A stretch of DNA of 64,000 bases from Acestrorhynchus altus (lineage: Eukaryota > Chordata > Actinopteri > Characiformes > Acestrorhynchidae). Under the pieces are notes generated by a model. That model was not told the origin of the DNA. It searched no databases and saw nothing but the letters and a program-made list of their open reading frames with translations. The position numbers were made by a program, and so were the translations under genes. Shown in pieces: positions 12,201 to 64,000 of this stretch. The stretch is taken from NCBI GenBank assembly GCA_034509495.1, contig CM067522.1, positions 12,133,023-12,197,022 on the forward strand. Direction: 5' to 3'. The number at the start of each line of letters is the position of its first letter. Position 1 is the first letter of the stretch.

Positions 12201-15200
12201 AATGCACCTTTTGCAATCCTCAAAAATCCCATACAATATAATGTCTCAAATTCCGATCCAGAATCCAGTGGCATTTCTGATCCATCAGGTAATGAGGCAC
12301 TACCTTCAGCTAATGACCAGAAAATGAACAGCAAAGCTCAAAAAAGAAGAAAGCAATCAAAATATCAAAAGAGTAATGATCCTGTAACACAAGGGGATGC
12401 ATTTTTGCAGAGGAAATTTGATAAAAGAAAGAAAGTATCACCAAGGACACCTCCACTTGGGAAAACAACTCATCCCAACTTACTCGCAACCCTCAACTCT
12501 ACACTGTTCTATCAGAAGAATGCAACCATATTAAGCCAGGAGACACTATCAGTTAATGAAACTAAGGATATGCATCCAGTCACTGAATCCCCATTACCTG
12601 CAAGAATCACACATGTGTCAACTACACTGTCTCAGACAGGAGTCAGTGCTCAAAAATCAAAGGTTACTTCTGTAAAGAAAATGCGCACAAATAAAAGAAA
12701 GGCCACCACATTTCAAAGTCAGAATACCACAGTGCAAATCAAGAACCTTCAAAGGCGAAAACCTTCATCAAAGAAGAACAGCAACTCCATAGGACCTCCA
12801 AAGTACTTTAACTTACAATCAACACAACAGAAAGGAATGTATCACAAGGAGGACCATGATTCAAAACTTAAATCTCTGCATGCTACTGAATCTCCAAAGG
12901 TTTTACCATCTTTGACTAGCACGTTCCCAATGACTGACACAAAATTTATGAACAAGAAACCCAAAAAGAAGGCCAGTTTTCAAAAAAATACATCATCTTT
13001 CAAACCCCAAATAAAAAGAAAACCAGGTTCTGCCGTCACTTTCTTACCTCAAGCCATGACAACTAGACTTCCAAAGCAAAGAATCAAAGCTAGCAATTCA
13101 AAAAATGAATCACTTAATGTCAATCAAGCACCTAAGAAATGGAAACCAACACGAGTGAAACCTAGGCCAACTACAAAGCCTAGAAGCACACGCTGGAAAG
13201 TATTATCCCCAAAGGCAACATTAGTGGTCAACATATCACTTTCAGAGGAAAGTGTAAGGTTTAAAAATGATTCATCGCCAAAACAAGAAACTGTATCTTC
13301 AGCCATGGAAAATATGGATGTAAAGAAAAGGAGAAAACGTCCAAGGAATATTTACTTAGTGAATGATGTCGCTGACAGAAGGACAACAGCACCCAGATCT
13401 ATAAATCCAAAGAAGAAATCTGTATCTCTCCTGAAACAACAGAAGGAATCTTCAACTGAGACAAATGAAATGCTCAGTTCTCCTTGTCGGAATGAAACCA
13501 ACTCTACTTGTGAAGGTAACCTTCTTGTTTCACATCCTTGTTCTTCTATATTCTAGTGCATCTAAAAAAAAAGGCTTGAAATGTCACTTTATGTGTAATG
13601 AGTATAAAATATAACTTATAATTTACCTTTTGTGAAAGAAATTGTGATGAATGAGCCTTTTAATGATATTCTATTTTTTATGTATTATTATGCTGATTTA
13701 TTACCTGTTTTATAGGACAATTAAATCCCTTAACTTACTTACTTCATAACTGTATTATCAGATTCTTCCCTGTATTAGTCAATGATGGTAAAATACATGG
13801 ACAGCACATCGTCTCTTAAAAGTACCAAAACTTTTGCTCAAATGATGGTTGGTCTAAAAGTTTGGTCGTCTTTTTTAAAGAAATAAATATATTTAGTTTG
13901 GTTTAAAGTTTGAACCAGTCCTTGTAACATCCGTGACCTGAAGCTACATTCCATTGTACCTGTATATCTCAACATTCCAGAGATGCCACTGAAGCGTCGG
14001 GGCAACTGGAGGGTGTATTCATTCTAGTTCATTGAGCCATAAATTAAATGTATACAGTTTAAAAATGTACAGTGTTGAATTGGATGAGGATTAACAAACT
14101 TTTACTAACCGCTCAATATTTGAATCTGCAACCGTGCTTTTCTGGGTGTGAAGCATTTCCAAGTAAAGGTAACATTAGGTTAAAGTTTGCACTGCAGTTC
14201 CATATTATACCAATGTTTCCAATTTTGGCTTGTTTTGAGAACGTCTTTAGGTGGTTCAATTAGATGCTTGGATGACTGCAAACACAGAAGCCAACCAGTG
14301 AAAAAAATAAATGGACTTCACAAGACATAGACATCTCCAATCGACCATTGCAATTGCACATACAGGTCAGTAAGTGCACAGCAGGCACAGCCAAACGGTT
14401 ATTTGTTTTAGATGTACCAATGAAGAACTAATACACTCATCATCAAAGAAATAGTTGTACCCAGAAGCAATCTACCAACAGGAATGAAACATGGAGGGTA
14501 GTAAGTCTGACATTGTGAGATGTGAAAATAATTCAAGTTGCATGCCCGACCATGCAAGCAAGGGCTATATAAGGTCGTCCTATTGTGGGTGCTTTCCATT
14601 CTGACTCAAGCTGTTGTGTTGGTAGCATCCTTTGCAAATAAAGGATGCCTCAGAAAGCTATTCAACGAGTTGCTTATATTACTATAGCATACTGTTGATG
14701 GCAGTGGATATAATAAAAACACACCCCAGCAAAATGGAGGATCTGAAAGACTACAGAGACTACACAAACTACAGGGAGGAGGAATTGACGTATTATCTGA
14801 AATGTGCAATGTGACACAACAGCCATGATTGCAGACATCCAGTGATCCAGTGATGCCCTCCACAAGTCATCCTGTTAGTGCCACCTTCATAGGCACAGCT
14901 GCACAGAGTGCCATCTTTAGAGTTCCTGGTTTGTCTTGGTGGAGACAACCAATGAATCTATGTGTGGAAGAACTGCAGTCAGTGTCAAGATGACCTATCT
15001 CATGAATATGTGTTGGATGCTATTGGACATGCTATCAACTCTCCACTCTGGCATGAGAATAATCTGAATGGCATGGCTTATCACAGGACACCAGCAAGAA
15101 CCTTTAAAATCCAATCCTGAGACATTTGGCATGTTGCATTACCCAACATGGTGGCCCAACTCCATGCTGAATATCTGTCTGTATGTGTAGCTTAATAAAT

Positions 15201-15440
15201 ATTGCCCATATCAATCTCACTATTGTTTGACAATGAGTGTATAAGGCAACCTAGTTATATTATATCATAGATCATTCTTTCTTCCACTCTTCTTTTATCT
15301 CACTGCTTTCTTCTCCTTCCAGGTTGACTAATAATTTAAAACAACTTAAGAAAGCCAGTATGCTCGAGGTTCTGCTTAGAACATTTGGGTCTCTCCTGCC
15401 AATGCCAAATATCAAAGAATGGAACACAACAATTGCATGA
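8279..15440 (+). CDS. pla2g3: Group III secreted phospholipase A2, whole gene (six coding exons)
   Basis: Group III PLA2 hydrolyses the sn-2 ester of phospholipids using Ca2+ and a His/Asp pair and is secreted. The visible order is a signal peptide (residues 1-19), an N-terminal region, a basic processing site KRRRKR (141-146), the Ca2+ loop with WCG (155-157), the active-site motif CCREHDHC (177-184, His181), and HCDCD (207-211). A basic linker of about 440 residues follows, then a Cys-rich C-terminal region. Exons are 8,279-8,783, 9,490-9,622, 11,138-11,272, 12,185-13,515, 14,251-14,365 and 15,323-15,440, and all phases join. Exon 5 has an in-frame TAG at 14,328-14,330, so the predicted product is about 727 residues rather than about 778. 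Human PLA2G3 is about 509 residues; the excess here is the linker. The catalytic part looks functional. The stop may be real, polymorphic or a sequencing error. Confidence 0.88.
8800..8925. repeat. Fragment of palindromic repeat family C
   Basis: Contains CAGTCCTGCACTGGGACTG and GAATCAGGTGTGTCTGAGCA, words also found in the repeat at 38,815-38,985. It starts just inside pla2g3 intron 1. Confidence 0.45.
8970..9210. repeat. Compound microsatellite: TTTA, (AAT)n, (ATT)n, (TA)n
   Basis: TTTA/TTTG runs (8,975-9,020), AAT repeats (9,079-9,123), the inverted ATT repeats (9,124-9,145) and TA repeats (9,146-9,208). The AAT/ATT pair forms a perfect simple-sequence palindrome in pla2g3 intron 1. Confidence 0.95.
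9490..9622 (+). CDS. pla2g3: pla2g3 exon 2: active site
   Basis: Encodes residues 169-213 with the active-site motif CCREHDHC and the downstream ISHCDCDYR. The acceptor is TTTTTAG and the donor GTGACT, leaving phase 2. All cysteines of the core motif are present. Confidence 0.93.
9700..10530. other. AT-rich intron 2 sequence
   Basis: No exon or recognisable element seen; plain AT-rich intronic sequence. Confidence 0.6.
10540..11035 (+). mobile_element. Tc1-like transposase relic in pla2g3 intron 2
   Basis: Fragments read LADLTVVQK and TLHKKGKPQKV, then RKRCTSNRDN in another frame, and near 10,900 NYPDLNPAD, which echoes the SPDLNPIE motif of Tc1 transposases. It is broken by frameshifts and deletions, with AT-rich ends such as ATATTTCATTTCAT. 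Confidence 0.65.
11138..11272 (+). CDS. pla2g3: pla2g3 exon 3: end of the PLA2 core
   Basis: Residues 213-258, FKQCLLRVNDSVSNMVGYTF followed by a Cys-containing segment ending LNWFGT. The acceptor is CTCTTAG and the donor GTGAGT, phase 2. It corresponds to the helix after the HCDCD motif in the group III core. Confidence 0.9.
11560..12030 (+). mobile_element. Tc1-like element relic in intron 3 carrying a piece of pla2g3 exon 4
   Basis: Contains the family words GTTCTTCTGGGGTGGGTTGA, GATGGTGATCATCCAAC and GAAATGGGCGGTGTCCCAG, and ends TTTGTCCATATTGTATA, the right end of a common teleost Tc1-like family. The segment 11,841-11,925 inside it is a near copy of pla2g3 exon 4. A piece near 11,600-11,665 also matches, inverted, the left part of the element at 4,178. 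Confidence 0.65.
11841..11925 (+). repeat. Partial duplicate of pla2g3 exon 4 (source 12,573-12,656)
   Basis: Both copies start CATCCAGTCACTGAATCCCC and end CAGGAGTCAGTGCTCAAA. Between them only about 2-4 bases differ, where the intronic copy has ACACGCGTCAA and the exon ACACATGTGTCAA. The match stops sharply at the left and merges into transposon sequence at the right. It is not a functional exon. Confidence 0.9.
12185..13515 (+). CDS. pla2g3: pla2g3 exon 4: long basic Lys/Ser/Thr linker
   Basis: Acceptor TTTCAG, donor GTAACC; phases 2 in and 1 out. The first residues (CKSVQNAPFAILKNP) finish the PLA2 core region. About 420 residues of low-complexity basic sequence follow, rich in Lys, Ser, Thr, Asn and Pro with KKRRKRP-type clusters and several N-glycosylation sequons. 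The end turns Cys-rich (SSPCRNETNSTCE), starting the C-terminal domain. The frame is fully open over 1.3 kb. Human PLA2G3 has a far shorter linker. Confidence 0.9.
14251..14365 (+). CDS. pla2g3: pla2g3 exon 5: Cys-rich C-terminal exon with in-frame stop
   Basis: Acceptor CGTCTTTAG, donor GTCAGT. Incoming phase 1 and outgoing phase 2 fit the neighbours exactly. It reads SIRCLDDCKHRSQPV before the stop and DHCNCTYR at its end, matching the C-terminal Cys pattern of vertebrate PLA2G3 (a CxxxC-type pair, then HCNCT). A TAG at 14,328-14,330 interrupts it. The stop is 35 bases before the last exon junction, so classical nonsense-mediated decay would not be expected to act. Confidence 0.78.
14432..15241. 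mobile_element. Tc1/mariner-type non-autonomous element in pla2g3 intron 5
   Basis: Flanked by TA. Ends TACACTCATCATCAAAG and TTTGACAATGAGTGTA are inverted and match those of the element at 4,178-5,076. No intact transposase. It fills most of intron 5. Confidence 0.75.
15323..15440 (+). CDS. pla2g3: pla2g3 exon 6: C-terminal exon
   Basis: Acceptor CTCCTTCCAG. One base completes the codon from exon 5, then LTNNLKQLKKASMLEVLLRT, ending TIA with TGA at 15,438-15,440. It corresponds to the region after HCNCT in the human protein. It is translated only if the exon 5 stop is absent or read through. Confidence 0.75.
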
Positions 15441-15491
15441 TTCCCAGTGCAAGGAAATATACATTGTCCCATCTATTTTATTTGTTTGTAC

Positions 15492-15545
15492 AATAAAATA
15501 TAATATGTAATATTTCTTTGTGTATTTTGTTGTTGTTGTGGTATT
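15492..15545 (+). terminator. pla2g3 polyadenylation signal and GT-rich downstream element
   Basis: AATAAA at 15,492-15,497, 52 bases after the exon 6 stop, followed by a T/GT-rich stretch (15,515-15,541) of the type bound by cleavage stimulation factor. Confidence 0.7.
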
Positions 15546-16774
15546 TATTAATAAGCAAAACTATGTTGATTATCTTACATAATCACCCTACACTTGTATA
15601 ACTGTACACAGACACAGACTCTTATTTTGTTACTGGCTGTGAATCTGCAGCTGCATACTACTGAGATCCTCACAGCTGCCATGAGGTCTATTAATGGTGC
15701 CTTGGGGACACCAGATGGTACTCAGATGGTACCAGATGGCACTCTGGACACCTAGGTTAAAAAACAATTCCAAACTAGATCTGGACAAAAATATTTGATA
15801 CCAGCTCCAGTAAAATGTGACTGGATAGGCCCCGATCCAGATACACTGAATCGGATCAGGTCACTGTTACTTTCTAATGTCTGACTGGGCAGGGTTCTGA
15901 CAAATACATTAAAACTACATTCTGACTTCAGTTTGTAGATTTTCATTATTAACACCATATTCTAAAATACACAAGAGGGAGTGTGTTATCAGAAAATAAC
16001 AGCGTGCAAATTCACTGCAAGTCATATCTCACTCACTCAAGTCATAACAGCAAAAAAGGCAAAACCTGTTATTTTTCGATAACGAGTGTTCTATTGCTTC
16101 TATACAACAGTTTGGAAAATAAATTAGGTAAGAAAATAATTAGCTGAGGTGTGAACGGCATATTTAATATATTTTTATATGAGCATTTCCTTCCATCAAA
16201 TTATACTTGCTTAACTAGCAGCTTGCCACATGACTGGCCAACCTCATGAGTCTCAGAGACACACAGACAAATGTCTCGGTGCTACCAAAAGTGTATTTAT
16301 TCACACACAGTGAACAGACAGATAATCTTCAAACCATAAACACAAAGGAACACTTCACTGAGCCACGGTGAGCCCTAACCAGATTGCCTGTTTACCCAGT
16401 TTAATCGAGTCTCTGTGTCCATATGACTCCCCCGGAGTCAGTGAGGGCTGAGTTTATAAAAGCCGTGAGAGTCCTCCTTAGCAACAAGAAACTGCAGAAT
16501 CAACCTCTGTGTCTGCCACACAGTCTTAATCCTTGTAATTTCATTTTGCTCAGGTCTTTTACGCTCCTAAAGGAGGTTCTGATATTATTTACTTAGCAAT
16601 TTTTAGTATTTGTAGATGTGGAGTGTGATTTTAGAATTCCTGAACTTCTGTAGGTTGTACTACTTCTATGGTTTCCACTGTTTTTCTAGAACATCCCAGC
16701 TTTTGTAAAATCAATACCTCAACCTTTATTTAAACTTTTGTGTATGTTGAGGGTGAGCATTAAAACAAACAGAT
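15546..16774. other. Intergenic, no gene seen
   Basis: Unremarkable AT-rich sequence without recognisable exons or promoter signals. Confidence 0.6.
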
Positions 16775-16978
16775 TTAACCCTTGTATTGTCTTAAGGGTC
16801 AAAAATGACCCGCACCACATTTAATTGCAGAGAAAACCCCTGTTCGTGTCTATCAACATGAAATTTGATTACGTTGTTTATATTTCCATAAAGGCTGTAC
16901 ACCTCCAGGGTACAAAGATTGTCTTCCAGTTATAAAATCATTTACACTCCCCAAAACCCACAAAATCACACATACAGG

Positions 16979-17046
<68 letters not shown>

Positions 17047-17120
17047 TAAGCTACTTATAGGTTCAGTTTTGACCCTTGGACATGGGGTGTACACAGAATA
17101 TATAGACATACAAGGGTTAA
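16775..17120. mobile_element. piggyBac-like MITE with internal (CA)n
   Basis: Flanked on both sides by TTAA (16,775-16,778 and 17,117-17,120). The terminal inverted repeat is CCCTTGTATTGTC against GACATACAAGGG, with subterminal GGGTCAAAAATGACCC and TTTTGACCC. TTAA flanks plus CCC ends are the piggyBac signature. A (CA)n tract (16,981-17,044) sits inside. It is non-coding. Confidence 0.8.
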
Positions 17121-18087
17121 AGTAAACTGTGGAGCAAAGGAATAAAGTGATTAATTAGAATCATAAGAAGAAAGAAAGACAGAAAAACTAACCGATTAAT
17201 TTAGTAAGAAATTCAAAATTATAAGGCAACTTTAAGCAGGATAGTAGCATCAACAATCAACAAAAATGATCATTGAATAATAATGAAAATAAAAGGTAAA
17301 ATAAAGGATAATGAGGAAATCAAAAGACAATAAACAGACAAATACACTGCCAGCGGGCGGAACACAGTCCCAAACAATAAAGTGTCCTGCTTGTAAGTAT
17401 ACAGTGATTTAACTGAATAATGACAAGAAACATGTGGTCTTTAAATACCATGTAAGGCTCTGTCCATGCAGATAATGGTTTCACTTGCATACAAAGCTTA
17501 GACATTATCCACTCCACAGAAAACGTTTTGTACAACCCTAAAGAATACATAAGGGGACTGTTTCCTGGGCTTAAATGCTGTATATTCCACAACTAGGCTT
17601 AATCCTTGTCCATGAAACCAGCCCCAAAAGTATGAATTAACATGATTATTATATTTACACTTGTCCATGGTATCTGTTGAATCTTAATATTAATTAGAGA
17701 TTCTGCAAAATTGGTAGCAGAATATTTGACGAGTGAAACATTACTGAAACACTGAGCAAACCTTGTCATTTTACACTTCAAATAAAAAAAAATGAAGAAG
17801 GAAAGCCCTAATAACTGGAGTGTACAGATAAGGTTAGGCACAGGGTGCAGCTGTCAATGATTCTTACAGAGGCCTCTACTGTCAGAGAATTTGCTCCACT
17901 TCCTAAAAGCATAGAGTTAGGAGCAGCCTAACTGACACACTGTGTTCAATTTGATTCTTGCTCTGCCAAAGAAGGACTGCCTTTGTGACAATATGCCCTC
18001 AGGGAACATAATCTTGGTCATGATTATGCATTAAGACAAATTTACACCAGGACAGTTTTAAACCTGCTTTCAGATGGAGGACACTCT
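17121..18087. other. Intergenic, no gene seen
   Basis: AT-rich sequence without recognised features. Minus-strand frames of 80-90 codons here have no family resemblance. Confidence 0.6.
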
Positions 18088-18674
18088 CAGATGGACAGAG
18101 AGACAAGAGAGTTAGAGAATATAAACTATTAGAGAACATATTAATTAGAGCAAATGACACAGATAAACTTAAAACACTACAATCGTGACATGTACAAATA
18201 GTATCTTTTGAAGGTTAGTGGACTGGTGCATTCATGTGCTTTGATTAATCTTAACAGTTGGTACTGTGTAACTTTACTGAAGTGAATTTTATATCCACAA
18301 GCCCAAAATTATGTACACTCTTGGAATTCTCTCATTGAGCTTCAAGAGGTCGTCACCTGAAATGGTTTTCCAACAGTCTTGAAGGAGTTCCCAGAGGTGT
18401 CTCATTCAGAGAATGCCAAGAGTGTCTTACTGAAAGAAAATGCAATTTAATCTGCGTTTCCATCAACTAAGGTTAAGGGTGGGTTGTCATTCCCTTCATC
18501 AGTGTATTATCTTTAGTCCTGCCCTCTCATCATTGCACCCTGGTGTTCCTTGTTCCTAATTGGTGTATTTATACCCCTTGAGTTTGTGCTGTTCCTAATA
18601 TTTTATCTCTTTGTGGATCCTGGTTCTTGTATGTATTTATCCCACTTTTTATATTTCTAGTTAATTACAGTTCC

Positions 18675-18758
<84 letters not shown>

Positions 18759-18984
18759 ATAGATATATAAGAATCATGAACAAATATCAGGTGTAAAAAC
18801 ATAATTTTGGGCTTGTGGATATAAAATTTAGTAAAGTTAGTATTTACATAATCTTTATTATACAACACAGTACCGACTGATTAAGATAAAGATTAATCAA
18901 AGCACATGAATGCATTAAAGTTGATCTTTGTCATTTGCTCTAATAGTTTATATTCTCTAACTCTCTTGTCTCTCTGTCTATCTG
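18088..18984. repeat. Large inverted repeat with (TA)n in the loop
   Basis: The left arm 18,088-18,318 is the inverted copy of 18,791-18,984. Matching blocks include GACAGAGAGACAAGAGAG, TTAGAGAATATAAACTATTA, ATTCATGTGCTTTGATTAAT and CCACAAGCCCAAAATTATGT. The left arm has a few extra bases. The loop of about 470 bp holds a (TA)n tract of about 80 bp at 18,678-18,757. Confidence 0.9.
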
Positions 18985-19099
18985 TGTGTGTGTGTACATT
19001 CTTAGTGTACTCAAATCGTGTTCCAATAAAATGTAAAAACCTTAAAGTGTTGTATGTTTATAGAAAACCGCAGTGCACACTGGGAGAAGCTGCTTTAGG

Positions 19100-19489
19100 A
19101 AAATATGGCGTCTCACTTACAGCTGTGCGGGTTTTATGATCTGTCTGTGAACCGATAACCGGCCTGAGCTCTGCAGCGTGCACTGCTCTGTACTGGTCTG
19201 TACTGGGTTCAGTCGCGCTTAGATCTGGACTGAGAAGTGGATCTGCTGCTGACAGCGAGAGGACGAGACATTAGAGCTGAGTGTCACACCCACCTTTCAG
19301 AAAACACCAGAGAGAGAGAGAGACAGACAGAGAGAGAGAGACACAGACAGACAGAGAGAGAGAGAGACACAGACAGACAGACAGACAGAGAGGCACACAG
19401 ACAAGAGAGAGACAGAGAGAGAGAGAGAGACCAGAAAGAGACGAGAGAGAGAGAGACACACACACAGTGAACAGAGAAGAAACAGTGAG

Positions 19490-19538
<49 letters not shown>

Positions 19539-19564
19539 AGAGAGATTCAGAGAGAGTGAGAGAG

Positions 19565-19630
<66 letters not shown>

Positions 19631-19767
19631 TGAGTGTGTGTGTGTGTGTCAGTGAGAGAGAGAGGGGGCTGTGTCGGACAGTATGGTGTGAGCAGTTGGA
19701 GAACCCGTCAGATGCTCCAGTTGGATGTTCCTCCAGCTCAGTGCGGGTTCTGGAGTCGGGCTGAGAG
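19100..19767 (+). promoter_or_regulatory. hectd4: hectd4 promoter / 5' UTR region
   Basis: Directly upstream of the hectd4 ATG. A YY1-like ATATGGCGTC lies near 19,103. A long purine-rich GA/GACA tract and GT tracts (19,308-19,668) follow, and then a GC-rich 100 bp leads to the start codon. The transcription start cannot be placed from sequence alone. Confidence 0.5.
19308..19668. repeat. Compound (GA)n/(GACA)n/(GT)n microsatellite in the hectd4 5' region
   Basis: GA and GACA repeats (19,308-19,555), then GT (19,569-19,598), GA (19,599-19,629) and GT again (19,632-19,649). It ends about 100 bp before the hectd4 ATG. Confidence 0.95.

Positions 19768-64000
<44,233 letters not shown>

Noticed and set aside
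13716..13800. Candidate pla2g3 exon after TTTTATAG at 13,715
   Set aside because: It has an acceptor and a short open frame, but it lacks the conserved cysteines and does not give the phase needed by the last exon. The segment at 14,251-14,365 fits both.

Overview
The window is vertebrate nuclear DNA, almost certainly from a teleost fish and probably an otophysan (characin, catfish or carp lineage; the order is a guess from repeat content). The evidence is two spliced genes with GT/GC-AG introns, long dinucleotide microsatellites, and dense Tc1/mariner relics and MITEs. There are no bacterial genes, tRNA or rRNA genes, or CRISPR arrays.

Layout. 1-960 is CpG-rich and may hold a non-coding first exon of a minus-strand gene that leaves the window to the left (weak call). 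960-8,278 is repeat-rich intergenic DNA. 8,279-15,440 (+) is a six-exon group III secreted phospholipase A2 gene (pla2g3-like). Its catalytic exons are intact, its basic Lys/Ser/Thr linker is very long, and the Cys-rich C-terminal exon carries an in-frame TAG. 15,441-19,300 is intergenic and holds a piggyBac-like MITE and a large inverted repeat with a (TA)n loop. From 19,768 to the right edge (+) lies the 5' half of hectd4, a giant HECT-type E3 ubiquitin ligase. I resolve 38 coding exons, about 2,020 codons with continuous phase from the ATG. The rest of the protein, including the catalytic HECT domain, lies beyond base 64,000.

The two genes are head-to-tail, about 4.3 kb apart, and have no evident functional link: one is a secreted lipid hydrolase, the other an intracellular ubiquitin ligase. 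Most of the remaining sequence is transposon debris. Several pieces touch the genes: a copy of about 85 bp of pla2g3 exon 4 lies inside an intron 3 transposon relic, and three hectd4 3' splice sites are built directly on microsatellites. Two hectd4 introns start with GC instead of GT.

Exon boundaries were set by reading frame, splice consensus and remembered family sequence. No alignment or transcript data were used.
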